Part shown: piece after piece, positions 1 to 9,260 of the stretch
Layout: every line of letters begins with the position of its first letter
Numbering within the stretch: the stretch's first letter is position 1
Assembly: GCA_903889915.1 (NCBI GenBank)
Contig: CAISZK010000296.1
Span: 1-45,937 of the forward strand
Source of the DNA: an uncultured Bacteroidota bacterium
Lineage (GTDB): Bacteria; Bacteroidota; Bacteroidia; Bacteroidales; CG2-30-32-10
Direction of reading: 5' to 3'
Length of the DNA: 45,937 nucleotides
The notes under the pieces: model-generated
The model's input: the letters and a program-made list of their open reading frames with translations, nothing else
Database searches by the model: none
What the model was told of the DNA's origin: nothing
Position numbers and translations under genes: made by a program

Positions 1-449
1 CTTACATTGTCATTGCACGATGTCAACTTGTAATTGCTCTTTTTTCTCCTGTTTCAATTCATTCCTTGTTTGCTCCTGAAACATTTCTTCCCTTCTGTTT
101 TATTTCACCATCTCTTTTCAATTCAATAAAAATGTTATACCTTCCCAATTTTATTCAGGCTATTGGAATTTCCCTTTATCCGGTCAGTCGCTCGGTGCTC
201 AAACCAGTCAATGCATGTTCGGGTGTATCTGCTTTCATGTTCGCAAATCATTATTCTTTTGGGATCCGCAAAAAAAATCCTTTACTTTTGCATGTTGAAT
301 GCAGGCTTATATAAAGTAACAAAAACTGTCCGTTTTTGCATGGAAAAAATGAGAAAAAATTTGTCGAAGATTTTTCAGGATATTAAAAATATGAGGGTCA
401 GCAAAATTTCAGGGAAAATTTAACAAAATAATTTTCGAAAAGGCTTTAA
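1..449. other. gene-free flank left of the insertion sequence
   Basis: I see no convincing gene here. Two ORFs of the track (82 and 86 aa) overlap each other out of frame and lack family-like sequence. The stretch holds one good Bacteroidota-type promoter on the plus strand (258-290) with only a 27-codon ORF (about 340-423) between it and the insertion sequence that follows. A gene may have been lost or separated by the insertion, but sequence on the far side of the element (after 2165) does not clearly continue any reading frame. Confidence 0.5.
258..290 (+). promoter_or_regulatory. Bacteroidota-type promoter without an obvious gene
   Basis: A TTTG -33 box (258-261), a 21-bp spacer and a TACTTTTG -7 box (283-290) match the TTTG-N19-21-TAnnTTTG consensus of the primary sigma factor in this phylum. 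Nothing recognisable follows except a 27-codon ORF that ends just before the IS at 450. Confidence 0.5.
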
Positions 450-689
450 CCTGAATAATTCATAAACTCAAAAAATATTTCTGATAACTGATTTATTGGA
501 ACATTTTCTTATCCTAACACAATCATTTTCTTAAAATTTTATTTTTCAAACTTCATCTCAAGAAAATATTTTTTCAAAATTAATGGGAAATGATGAGTTT
601 TTTGGAATATAAACATAGCTATTCTAGTCCGCTGTTACAGAAAGAAAAATTTCACACAAGAAAAAGCTTTGATTTTTTGTTTCAGGAAG

Positions 690-2078
690 CTAACACCTCA
701 ATGTTTTAAATATACGAAGGCTTTTTTCAAATACTGATTTTGAGGGGAAATCAGCAGGCAGTTCAATGCGGATTTTTGTTTTCATTTCAGTTACCCTTGC
801 TGCAACTTTGATTATTTTGAGTTGTATGTTTTTCATTGTAGCATTGGCATATTCAGTACCACGAAGTACTTCTTTCTGTAAAGTATGAATAAGCACATAA
901 GCTGCAGAGTGTAGGAATAATCTGAATTGATTTGCAAGGAAACTATTGCACGACATGCGGTCTGATTGCAAAAATAGTTTGTGATCTTTTATCCGTAATT
1001 CCATATTTCCCCTTGCACAATAGCCTTTCTCATAAAGGTCCTGCGTCCTGTAGTCACGCATATCTGTAACAATGTAACGAATATTTGTACCCATAGAGTT
1101 TGCTTCGACTTTTACAATCACTCGTTGTGAATTTCCCCAGCTTCCTGCCTGATACTCGAATGAATGATATCGCCTGACTGCTCTGCCGTATTGTGCATAT
1201 TCTCTTTTTGCACTTTTTATAGTAACCTCAGCAAGTTTATGCAATACTGGGTTTCCGGTAAGACCACTGATGTGATGCACTTTTTCTTGAGAAGAACTCC
1301 AATCCATTAGGTCTTTGCAACAAAAATGGCTATCTCCACGTACAATAATGCGTGTGTTTTTCCAACTTTTACGAATTTCCAATATTAATCTGCGAAGTAT
1401 TCCATAGACATTAATGTTTTTACTTCTGCGTCCCGGCTTTAATATTGTTGTAATAAGTTTTCCTGTCATTCCATCGTATATATGCAAAGGCATAAAACAA
1501 TAGTCACCGTAATAATCATTGAACACGATCTCTTGCTGTTGTCCATAAGCAACACTGTCAGTATCATCACAATCTAAAATGATTACAAGGGGTTCCTCTG
1601 AATATGACTTTATGAAAATGTCAAATAACGCATATGCAATGTCATATAACTCTTTGCGTGTCGGCTTATTTTCCATCCGACACATCGTGGGTTGGGATGC
1701 AAGTGGCTTGCCTGTTACCGGCAATTGACCTGCACACATTTTTATTATGGCATCTTGCTTTAATGTGTCACAATCATTCGTGTCTTCATACCCTGCGGCG
1801 ATTTGAAATACTCGTTGACAAATCATGGATTCAATGGAGTGTTCTACATAACTTTGATGGCGTTCATCTTTAATGCAGCTTGCAAGTGCTTTGATGACAC
1901 CAATGTTTTTTTCCACTTCATTTAATATTAACAGACCACCATCTATAGATATTTCTTCGCTTGTAAAGCTTATCTCTACTGGTTTTTTATTTACTGAACT
2001 CAGGGGAAAAAGTGTCGGTTGTGGAAAAATAGCTGAGTTTACATTGCTCGATTCGGATTTTTTTGTAATTTTACTCAC
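690..2078 (-). CDS. IS1380-family transposase (DDE type)
   Basis: This is the DDE transposase that cuts and joins the ends of the surrounding element. The ORF runs to a TTG at 2102 (470 aa). Family landmarks are visible: the first catalytic Asp in ILDCDDTDSVAYG near residue 178 of the long form, a second Asp in IVRGDSHF, and the Glu in GNMELRIKDHK. The reading frame is intact, so the element may still be active. I start it at the GTG at 2078 because the promoter inside the right end (2105-2135) puts the transcription start near 2101, which excludes the TTG at 2102. The GTG also opens on SKITKKSE, a plausible N-terminus. The gene is alone in the element. The start choice is inference; the family assignment is firm. 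Confidence 0.88.
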   Translation of the reverse strand: MSKITKKSESSNVNSAIFPQPTLFPLSSVNKKPVEISFTSEEISIDGGLLILNEVEKNIGVIKALASCIKDERHQSYVEHSIESMICQRVFQIAAGYEDTNDCDTLKQDAIIKMCAGQLPVTGKPLASQPTMCRMENKPTRKELYDIAYALFDIFIKSYSEEPLVIILDCDDTDSVAYGQQQEIVFNDYYGDYCFMPLHIYDGMTGKLITTILKPGRRSKNINVYGILRRLILEIRKSWKNTRIIVRGDSHFCCKDLMDWSSSQEKVHHISGLTGNPVLHKLAEVTIKSAKREYAQYGRAVRRYHSFEYQAGSWGNSQRVIVKVEANSMGTNIRYIVTDMRDYRTQDLYEKGYCARGNMELRIKDHKLFLQSDRMSCNSFLANQFRLFLHSAAYVLIHTLQKEVLRGTEYANATMKNIQLKIIKVAARVTEMKTKIRIELPADFPSKSVFEKSLRIFKTLRC

Positions 2079-2104
2079 GGAAAAAGTTTTTTGTTTTGAC
2101 AAGT

Positions 2105-2135
2105 CAAAGGTACTGATTATCTTTGATATAACAAA
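2105..2135 (-). promoter_or_regulatory. transposase promoter inside the IS right end
   Basis: On the minus strand a TTTG box (2132-2135), a 19-bp spacer and TACCTTTG (2105-2112) fit the Bacteroidota consensus exactly. The expected transcription start near 2101 leaves a leader of about 23 nt before the GTG at 2078. The promoter lies within the element, so the IS carries its own expression signal. Confidence 0.6.
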
Positions 2136-2165
2136 ACTTTTTCCTTTTTTTATGAATTATTCAGG

Positions 2166-2442
2166 TTGAAAACATCAAAATTCAATAAAAATTTTGGCCT
2201 TCATTGGATTAAAAACTGCTGAAAAAAGCCGAATTTTCAAATTGGAATGCTGTTTTTATTTTCCCTTTTTTATCCAAATGAAAAACTTATTCTTAATTTT
2301 GCCTCTGCAATTTCATACACTTCATTGATTTGTACAAAAAATTATTGTTCTGTAAAATATAAACACTCAAAAACCCCAATGTTTTCAATGCTTTTGCAGC
2401 ATTACCGCAGCGCTGAAAATTTTGATGATCTGATATAATATC
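2166..2442. other. gene-free DNA between IS and the arylsulfotransferase-like gene
   Basis: AT-rich spacer of 277 bp upstream of the gene at 2443. No gene, no consensus promoter and no strong hairpin seen. The minus-strand ORF of the track that enters this region is a shadow of the downstream gene. Confidence 0.4.
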
Positions 2443-4152
2443 ATGAAAAAACTCCTGTTTATCATTTGCATGTTCACCGTTGCAGCCGCCAGCGCACAGC
2501 AGTGGGGCCTCTACACTTTGTACAGCCCCAAAGGCACAAACAAGGCTTACCTGGTTGACACCAACGGCGTGATCTTTAAAACATGGACGTTCCCGATTGA
2601 TAAAAAAACCTGCTTTTCGTCGTACCTCACCCGCGGCGACACGCTGGTGCGAACGGTGATATACCAGGGAATGATCATCACCGGCGGACCTATTTCGGGC
2701 GAAACGCAAAAGGTGGACTGGAACAACAATGTGGATTGGGATTTTATTTACTCCGATTCGAACCACGTTACGCACCACGACATTTGCCCCATGCCCAACG
2801 GCAACGTGCTGCTGATAGCCATTGATGTCAAAACCCCTGCCGAAGCCCTGCAGGCCGGAAGTTCGGTGACCGGCGAAAGATATTCTGAAAAGATACTGGA
2901 AGTGCATCCCACCGGCCCGGCTACCGGAAATATCGTGTGGGAATGGGATCTGTGGGATCATTTATGCCAGCATTACGATGCAACCAAGGACAATTATGTG
3001 ACCTCGCTTGTTCAAAACCCGCAACTGATCTGCCTCAACTACCGCACCGGGCAGGATTTTATGCACCTGAACGGCATTGATTACAACGCTGCGCTTGATC
3101 AGATCACTTTCAGCTCGCTCAAGTACAACGAAATTTATGTGATTGACCACAGCACAACCACTGCCCAGGCTCATGGCCACACAGGCGGAAACTCGGGCAA
3201 AGGTGGCGACCTCATTTACCGTTGGGGCAATGCCGCTGCCTACGGGGTGGCTGATGCCAACAATTTCGACGCGGTGCACGATGCCCATTGGGTGCCTGCC
3301 GACGATCCTTATTTTCCGAATTATTTGTGCGGCTTCAACAACAACGGCGGCACCGGCGGCAATTCATGCGTGGATATTTTTTGCCCGCCATACAACGGAT
3401 ATAATTACAACATCAATCTAGGCTCTGCCTACACTCCTGCAACTTATACGTCGCGCTACAACTCCACAATGTGGACGCAGAACGAAGGCAGCTCGCAGCA
3501 ATTGCCCAATGGAAATACTTTAATTTGCATGTCGTTTCGCGATACGATTTTTGAAATAAATCACGCCGGAACAATTTTGTGGAGCATGGATGCAGGAGGT
3601 GCGGTTTCCACGGCTTATCGCTATTCCAAATGCTTTGTGCGGGGACCTGTGGCAACGGCTGGCGCATCGGCAACAGAGATCGTGAGCGGCGCTGCGGTTA
3701 CATTGAATTCGTCAGCTGCATCGGTCACCGAAGCAAGCCCTGTTTACACTTATTCTTGGACATCGGTTCCTGCCGGTTTCGCATCAACGGCGCAGAACCC
3801 ATTGCTGACACCCGATTCCATAAGAAGATATTTTGTAACCATCACCGACACCACCGTTGGATGTTCCGACACAGCCTCGGTACTTGTGCGCGTTGACACA
3901 CTGACGGGCATCAGTGAATTCAAAAATAACGATGCGCAGCTTGTGGTTTATCCCAATCCTACCACCGGAATTGTAAACATCAGCGGTGAGTTTTTGAACG
4001 ATCAGAATAACGTGTTCATTGTTCACGATCCTTACGGGAAAACAATAAAAATGACTGAAAATAATTCCACACTCAACTTTTCAGGATTTGCAAAAGGCGT
4101 TTATTTCCTTACGGTAAAATCAGGACAAACATATAAAGTCATTTGTCAATAG
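2443..4152 (+). CDS. secreted arylsulfotransferase (ASST)-like protein with T9SS sorting domain
   Basis: 569 aa. A signal peptide (MKKLLFIICMFTVAAASAQ) is followed by a beta-propeller-type region of the arylsulfotransferase family (about residues 25-400). Typical motifs are VTHHDICPMPNGNVLLI, a MHLNGIDYN stretch, GGDLIYRWGN and VHDAHWVP, with the conserved His residues expected of the active site. ASST enzymes move sulfate between phenolic compounds; whether this copy is catalytic cannot be told. A PKD-like segment (about 410-485) precedes a C-terminal region (about 490-569, VVYPNPTTGIVNISG...) typical of type IX secretion type A sorting, so the protein should end up on the cell surface or outside. 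Its codons are visibly richer in G and C than those of most neighbours. The stop codon lies inside a heptanucleotide repeat array shared with metF. Confidence 0.8.
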   Translation: MKKLLFIICMFTVAAASAQQWGLYTLYSPKGTNKAYLVDTNGVIFKTWTFPIDKKTCFSSYLTRGDTLVRTVIYQGMIITGGPISGETQKVDWNNNVDWDFIYSDSNHVTHHDICPMPNGNVLLIAIDVKTPAEALQAGSSVTGERYSEKILEVHPTGPATGNIVWEWDLWDHLCQHYDATKDNYVTSLVQNPQLICLNYRTGQDFMHLNGIDYNAALDQITFSSLKYNEIYVIDHSTTTAQAHGHTGGNSGKGGDLIYRWGNAAAYGVADANNFDAVHDAHWVPADDPYFPNYLCGFNNNGGTGGNSCVDIFCPPYNGYNYNINLGSAYTPATYTSRYNSTMWTQNEGSSQQLPNGNTLICMSFRDTIFEINHAGTILWSMDAGGAVSTAYRYSKCFVRGPVATAGASATEIVSGAAVTLNSSAASVTEASPVYTYSWTSVPAGFASTAQNPLLTPDSIRRYFVTITDTTVGCSDTASVLVRVDTLTGISEFKNNDAQLVVYPNPTTGIVNISGEFLNDQNNVFIVHDPYGKTIKMTENNSTLNFSGFAKGVYFLTVKSGQTYKVICQ

Positions 4153-4280
4153 TCAATTAGTCAGTAGTCAATAGTCATAAGTCATTTGCCAATAGTCATT
4201 AGTCATAAGTCATAAGTCAATTGTCAATAGTCATTGTGCTGTCAGTGACCAATGACCAATGACCAATGACCAATGACTAG
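4144..4280. repeat. heptanucleotide repeat array between convergent genes
   Basis: Two related heptamer families follow one another: AGTCAAT/AGTCATA variants (about 4144-4240), then AATGACC in near-perfect copies (about 4244-4277). The array fills the whole gap between the ASST-like gene and metF, and both stop codons (TAG at 4150-4152, and metF's TAG read on the minus strand at 4277-4279) are made of repeat sequence. Confidence 0.85.
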
Positions 4281-5230
4281 AACAACGTTCTGACAATTTC
4301 CACTATCGGCTTTGGATTACTCATAGTGAAGAAATGCAGGCAGGGCACCCCGGCTTGTAGTAGTTCCTTGCCCTGTTTGATCGCCCACTCAATACCAACC
4401 CTGACTGCAGAAGCATCATCTTTGCATTTCATGATTGCACAATTCAATTCATCCGGAATGTCCACATGAAACGTACTTGGAATTAATGCAACCTGTTTGC
4501 GTGTGGTAATAGGTTTCAACCCCGGAATGATCGGAACATTGATGCCTTTTTTGCGACACAATTCCACGAATTCGAAGTATTTTTTATTATCAAAAAACAT
4601 CTGGGTTACGATGTATTCAGCGCCACTGTCAACCTTTTCTTTGAGGTATCTTAAGTCTGACGACAAATTTGGCGCCTCAAAATGTTTCTCAGGATAACCT
4701 GCAATGCCAACGCAGAAATCAGTGTTGAAACCTTGCTTGATGTCCTCTTCAAGATAAATTCCTTTGTTGATATTCACCACCTGCTTCACCATTTCAATGG
4801 CATGAGTGTGGCCGTTAGGTTCGGGTTTAAAAGTGCGTTCATTCATCGGAGGATCGCCGCGAAGAACAAGAATATTTTTTATGCCTAAATAATGAAGGTC
4901 AATCAAAGCGTCTTCGGTTTCGTTTTTCGAAAACCCGCCACAGATCAGGTGTGCAACGGCATCCACTTTGTAACGAAACATGATGGAAGCGCAAATTCCT
5001 ACTGTTCCCGGCCTCTTGCGGATGCTCACCTTTTCAAGCAAACCGTTGGCTCTTTCCTTGTACGTGTATTCCGAACTGTGATAAGTAACGTTCAGAAAAG
5101 GCGGCTTGAATTCCATCAAAGGGTCGAGAATGCCATAGAGCGATTCGATGCTCTGTCCTTTCAGCGGCGGCAGTATTTCGAAGGTTACGTATTGTCTTGA
5201 ATGGCTATTTAGCGCGTCAATTACTTTCAT
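4277..5230 (-). CDS. metF: methylenetetrahydrofolate reductase
   Basis: 317 aa, normal length for MetF. It reduces 5,10-methylene-THF to 5-methyl-THF, the methyl donor for methionine synthase, using FAD. Visible family features include the N-terminal VTFEILPP (the Glu needed for folate reduction), NVTYHSS, ILVLRGDPP in the middle, IAGYPEKHFEAPN, VTQMFFDNKKYFEF and PIIPGLKPIT. It is transcribed away from metH, which starts 350 bp further on, so the two enzymes that act in series form a divergent pair. A TACTTTTG -7 box (5254-5261) lies 24 bp before the ATG. The last codon sits in the heptamer array. Confidence 0.95.
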   Translation of the reverse strand: MKVIDALNSHSRQYVTFEILPPLKGQSIESLYGILDPLMEFKPPFLNVTYHSSEYTYKERANGLLEKVSIRKRPGTVGICASIMFRYKVDAVAHLICGGFSKNETEDALIDLHYLGIKNILVLRGDPPMNERTFKPEPNGHTHAIEMVKQVVNINKGIYLEEDIKQGFNTDFCVGIAGYPEKHFEAPNLSSDLRYLKEKVDSGAEYIVTQMFFDNKKYFEFVELCRKKGINVPIIPGLKPITTRKQVALIPSTFHVDIPDELNCAIMKCKDDASAVRVGIEWAIKQGKELLQAGVPCLHFFTMSNPKPIVEIVRTLF

Positions 5231-5253
5231 TGAATGATTTTAGTTTAAAGGTG

Positions 5254-5261
5254 CAAAAGTA
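5254..5261 (-). promoter_or_regulatory. -7 box of the metF promoter
   Basis: TACTTTTG on the minus strand matches the TAnnTTTG consensus; no clear TTTG is found at the -33 distance, so the assignment is partial. Confidence 0.35.
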
Positions 5262-5393
5262 ATTCAAAGTATAATATCTTGTAACGAAAAACGAATCTTT
5301 TTCAATATCCGGGAATTTTCAGACCTTTGCAAAGTATTTCAAACAATAACAGGAACGAAGAAAATACAAGGGAATCTTTTAAAAAAGTTCTTC

Positions 5394-5500
5394 ATTATTT
5401 CATCGAAGTACGAACAAAAATACGAATATACGAACTACGAATCTCCAGGCATTTTCGTACTTCGTAAATTCGTAAAAGATTCTTACTTCGATGAAATAAT
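5394..5500. repeat. 107-nt nested inverted repeat upstream of metH
   Basis: Outer arms of 17 bp are perfect (ATTATTTCATCGAAGTA at 5394-5410 and its complement at 5484-5500). Inside them a second pair of 21-nt arms (starting TACGAATATACG) matches at 19 of 21 positions around a 12-nt loop. The palindrome is rich in TACGAA words, ends 79 bp before metH, and could be a MITE-like element or a leader hairpin. No SAM or cobalamin riboswitch motif was recognised in this 350-bp divergent region. Confidence 0.75.
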
Positions 5501-5579
5501 ATGTAAAAAAAGTATTGACTGTCTTACCACGAAACTCAATATTGTCCCTTTCTTCGTTTATTTTTTTAAAAAAGAAACA

Positions 5580-8500
5580 ATGAATATCAAAGAAGCAATA
5601 AAACAAAAGATACTTGTCCTTGATGGCGCCATGGGCACAATGATACAGCGCCACAAGCTGAATGAACAGGACTTCCGTGGAGCGAGATTTAAAGATCATC
5701 CCGTGGATGTGCGCGGAAATAACGACCTGCTTTCGCTGACAAAACCTGACATTATTGAGAATATTCACAAAGATTTTCTCGAAGCCGGCGCCGATATTAT
5801 CGAAACAAATACCTTCAATGCAAATGCCGTCTCCCTCAGTGATTATAAGATGGAAAGCCTGGCTTATGAACTGAACAAAGCCTCTGCCATTCTTGCAAAA
5901 GAGATGGCAAATAAATATTCCACACCTGAAAAACCCAGGTTTGTTGCAGGCTCCATAGGGCCTACCAACAGGACTGCTTCCATGTCGCCCGATGTGAACA
6001 ATGCAGGTTTTCGCTCCGTAACTTTCGATATTCTTAAGGATGCATATTCCGATCAGATACGCGGATTGATTGATGGCGGTGTTGATGTGCTGCTCATCGA
6101 AACGGTTTTTGATACGCTGAATTGCAAGGCTGCAATATTTGCTGCGATGGATGTTTTTGATAAGAAAGGTGTAGAATTACCCCTGATGATTTCAGGAACC
6201 ATTACGGATGCCAGCGGTCGCACGCTTTCCGGGCAAACCCTCGAAGCTTTTTATGTTTCCATTTCTCATGCAAATATTTTCAGCGTTGGGTTGAATTGTG
6301 CTCTTGGCGCTGCACAACTGAAGCCATTTGTCAGCAGTTTATCGCGCATGACCAACTGCTATGTGCATGCTTATCCCAATGCAGGTTTGCCTAACCAGTT
6401 TGGTGGTTATGATGAATCAGCATCACAGATGGCCGGCACTGCTGACGGATATCTGAAGGAAGGTTTGGTAAATATTATTGGCGGATGCTGTGGAACCACT
6501 CCCGAATATATCCGTTTGCTTTCGCAGATTTCAAAACAATATAAGCCGCGCGAGCTTCCTCACATTGAAAAGTTATTACGTCTTAGCGGACTTGAGCCTC
6601 TTGTTGTTTTCAAAGGAAGCAATTTTGTGAATATTGGCGAACGTACAAATGTTTCAGGTTCTAAAAAATTTGCAAGACTTATCAAAGATGAAAAGTATGA
6701 CGAAGCGCTTGCTGTTGCCCGCCATCAGGTGGAAGGAGGAGCACAGGTCATAGATATTTGCATGGACGAAGCAATGATTGATGCTGAAAAAGCAATGGTG
6801 AATTTTGTGAACCTTGTAGCTTCCGAGCCTGATATTGCTAAGGTTCCCCTGATGATTGATTCTTCGAGATTCAATGTTATTGAAGCCGCTCTGAAATGCG
6901 CACAAGGCAAATGCATCGTGAATTCAATAAGCCTGAAAGAAGGGGAGGAGAAATTTATTGAATATGCACAGAAGCTGCGAAAATTTGGCGCTGCTGTTAT
7001 TGTCATGGCATTTGATGAACAGGGGCAGGCCGATACTTTTGAAAGAAAAATTCAGGTTTGCAAACGCGCATATCAGATACTGACTGAAAAAGTACTCTTC
7101 CCTGCGGAAGATATTATTTTCGATCCCAACGTACTTGCCATTGCAACCGGTATCAGCGAGCATAACAATTATGCAGTGAATTATATCAAAGCCACAAAAT
7201 GGATCAAAGAAAACCTGCCTTTTGCTAAGGTAAGTGGCGGTGTCAGCAATCTCTCATTTTCTTTCCGTGGAAATAATCTTGTGCGTGGTGCAATGCATTC
7301 CGTTTTTCTTTATCATGCGGTTCAGGCCGGCATGGATATGGGAATTGTCAATCCTGCAGAAATGGAAGTGTATGACGAGATCCCCGCTGATCTGCGACTG
7401 CTGGTTGAAGATGCCATTCTGAACAGGCGAAAGGATGCCACAGAAAGATTGCTTGCTTTCGCAGAACAAAACAATGAAAATGCTGTTCAAAAAGAAGTAA
7501 AGGAACTTGAATGGCGCACCGCCCCTGTGAGCGAACGATTGACACATGCGCTTGTAAAAGGCATCACAGACTTTATTGATGTTGATGTGGAAGAAGCCCG
7601 TCAGCAATACAAAAAAGCGCTGAATATTATTGAAGGTCCGTTGATGGATGGGATGAATGTGGTTGGTGATCTTTTTGGTTCCGGCAAAATGTTCCTTCCG
7701 CAGGTTGTGAAAAGTGCAAGGGTGATGAAAAAAGCAGTGGCCATTCTTTTGCCCTATATTGAACTGGAAAAAGAAGAAGGTACCAACTCTTCTGCAGGGA
7801 AAATCTTGCTTGCAACAGTCAAGGGCGATGTTCATGATATTGGTAAAAACATTGCCGGAGTAGTGCTTTCTTGCAACAATTTCGAAGTAATTGATCTTGG
7901 TGTGATGGTCCCCACTGATAAAATATTAAAGACTGCTATTGAAGAAAACGTTGATGTCATTGGTCTGAGTGGACTCATTACTCCCTCTCTTGATGAAATG
8001 GTTTACGTTGCCGAAGAAATGCAGAAAGCAGGAATGAAAATTCCTTTGCTGATTGGCGGCGCAACCACTTCGCCTGTGCATACTGCTGTAAAAATTGCAC
8101 CTAAATATAAAGGTGTCGTGGTGCATGTGAAAGATGCTTCAAAAAGTGTGGGTGTTGTTTCTTCATTATTATCTGATGAATTAAGAGATGCTTTCACAAG
8201 CCGTCATGATGAAGAGTACAATAAGATAAGGAGTCAATATGCCTCTTCTGTAAAGCAACCTTTGATCCCGCTTGAAGAAGCCCGCATCAACAAATTGAAA
8301 ATTGACTGGTCAAAAGAGACTATTGCAAAACCTGCCTTTACTGGCATAAAAGTTTTTAATAATTATTCACTTGACGAGATCGCCGATTTTATTGACTGGT
8401 CATTTTTCTTTCTCGAATGGCGCATCAGTGGCCGGTTTCCTGCAATATTTAATGATCCTGTAAAAGGAAAAGAAGCAGGAAAACTTTTTGATGATGCGCA

Positions 8501-9224
8501 GGAATTGCTGAAAATGATCATAAAGGAAAACTGGATCACTGCAAATGGCGCAATAGGGATTTTCCCTGCAAATGCAATGGGTGATGATATCATTATAAAC
8601 CCTGGAGAGGCATTAACTGAAACAACCTTTCATTTTCTGCGAAATCAACAGAAGAAACAGAATGAACCCAACCTTTGCCTTTCTGATTTTGTTGCTCCAA
8701 AAGAAACGGGAATTACCGACTATGTAGGCGTTTTTGCAGTTACTGCCGGTATGGGAATTGAAAAGAAAGTTGAGGAATTCAAAGCTGCAAATGATGATTA
8801 CAATGCCATCATGCTGAAAATTCTTGCTGACAGGCTTGCAGAAGCATTTGCGGAAGTATTGCATCTGAAAATAAGAAAAGAATTATGGGCCTATGCTCCT
8901 GAAGAAGACATGCCAATGGAGGATATTCATCTTGCGCATTATTCAGGCATTCGTCCAGCTCCCGGTTATCCTGCCTGTCCTGAACACACAGAGAAAAAAG
9001 AACTATTTGAATTGTTGAACGCAACAGAAAATACAGGTATTGAACTTACCGAAACATTTATGATGAACCCTGCTGCATCAGTGTGTGGATGGTACTTTGC
9101 AAATCCCAAAGCTTCTTATTTTAATATTGGAAAAATAAGCAGGCAACAACTGGAAGATTATGCAGGGAGAAAGGGAATAAGTATGGAGATCGCTGCTCAA
9201 CGGCTTAGTTCAGTACTGGAATAA
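5580..9224 (+). CDS. metH: cobalamin-dependent methionine synthase
   Basis: 1214 aa, full length for MetH. It transfers a methyl group from 5-methyl-THF to homocysteine through methylcobalamin. Domains in order: homocysteine-binding (about 1-330; [10 protein letters not shown] at the start and zinc Cys in GLNCALG near 240 and GGCCGTT near 303), pterin-binding (about 345-620; [12 protein letters not shown]), B12 cap and B12-binding domain (about 650-900; [10 protein letters not shown] carries the His that coordinates cobalt), and the SAM-dependent reactivation domain (about 920-1214; [15 protein letters not shown]). All modules are present and the frame is unbroken. It faces metF across a 350-bp gap holding a large palindrome. 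Confidence 0.97.
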   Translation: MNIKEAIKQKILVLDGAMGTMIQRHKLNEQDFRGARFKDHPVDVRGNNDLLSLTKPDIIENIHKDFLEAGADIIETNTFNANAVSLSDYKMESLAYELNKASAILAKEMANKYSTPEKPRFVAGSIGPTNRTASMSPDVNNAGFRSVTFDILKDAYSDQIRGLIDGGVDVLLIETVFDTLNCKAAIFAAMDVFDKKGVELPLMISGTITDASGRTLSGQTLEAFYVSISHANIFSVGLNCALGAAQLKPFVSSLSRMTNCYVHAYPNAGLPNQFGGYDESASQMAGTADGYLKEGLVNIIGGCCGTTPEYIRLLSQISKQYKPRELPHIEKLLRLSGLEPLVVFKGSNFVNIGERTNVSGSKKFARLIKDEKYDEALAVARHQVEGGAQVIDICMDEAMIDAEKAMVNFVNLVASEPDIAKVPLMIDSSRFNVIEAALKCAQGKCIVNSISLKEGEEKFIEYAQKLRKFGAAVIVMAFDEQGQADTFERKIQVCKRAYQILTEKVLFPAEDIIFDPNVLAIATGISEHNNYAVNYIKATKWIKENLPFAKVSGGVSNLSFSFRGNNLVRGAMHSVFLYHAVQAGMDMGIVNPAEMEVYDEIPADLRLLVEDAILNRRKDATERLLAFAEQNNENAVQKEVKELEWRTAPVSERLTHALVKGITDFIDVDVEEARQQYKKALNIIEGPLMDGMNVVGDLFGSGKMFLPQVVKSARVMKKAVAILLPYIELEKEEGTNSSAGKILLATVKGDVHDIGKNIAGVVLSCNNFEVIDLGVMVPTDKILKTAIEENVDVIGLSGLITPSLDEMVYVAEEMQKAGMKIPLLIGGATTSPVHTAVKIAPKYKGVVVHVKDASKSVGVVSSLLSDELRDAFTSRHDEEYNKIRSQYASSVKQPLIPLEEARINKLKIDWSKETIAKPAFTGIKVFNNYSLDEIADFIDWSFFFLEWRISGRFPAIFNDPVKGKEAGKLFDDAQELLKMIIKENWITANGAIGIFPANAMGDDIIINPGEALTETTFHFLRNQQKKQNEPNLCLSDFVAPKETGITDYVGVFAVTAGMGIEKKVEEFKAANDDYNAIMLKILADRLAEAFAEVLHLKIRKELWAYAPEEDMPMEDIHLAHYSGIRPAPGYPACPEHTEKKELFELLNATENTGIELTETFMMNPAASVCGWYFANPKASYFNIGKISRQQLEDYAGRKGISMEIAAQRLSSVLE

Positions 9225-9260
9225 ACAATTGCTACTCCTCTTTGAGTTTTTTTGACTTTT

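Larger units (their letters stand above)
450..2165 (-). mobile_element. complete IS1380-family insertion sequence, about 1716 bp
   Basis: The ends are perfect 17-bp inverted repeats: CCTGAATAATTCATAAA at 450-466 and its reverse complement at 2149-2165. They enclose a single transposase gene on the minus strand. Ends starting with CC and a length near 1.7 kb are usual for IS1380 elements. The flanking bases (TTTAA on the left, TTGAA on the right) agree at 4 of 5 positions, so a target-site duplication is only a decayed possibility. About 220 bp of non-coding DNA separates the left repeat from the transposase stop. Confidence 0.85.

Noticed and set aside
66-423. Plus-strand ORFs of 82 and 86 aa
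   Set aside because: They overlap each other in different frames, lack recognisable motifs, and the -7 promoter box lies inside both.
5231-5579. SAM or cobalamin riboswitch for metF/metH
   Set aside because: No conserved core motif was recognised; the only structure is the TACGAA-rich palindrome.
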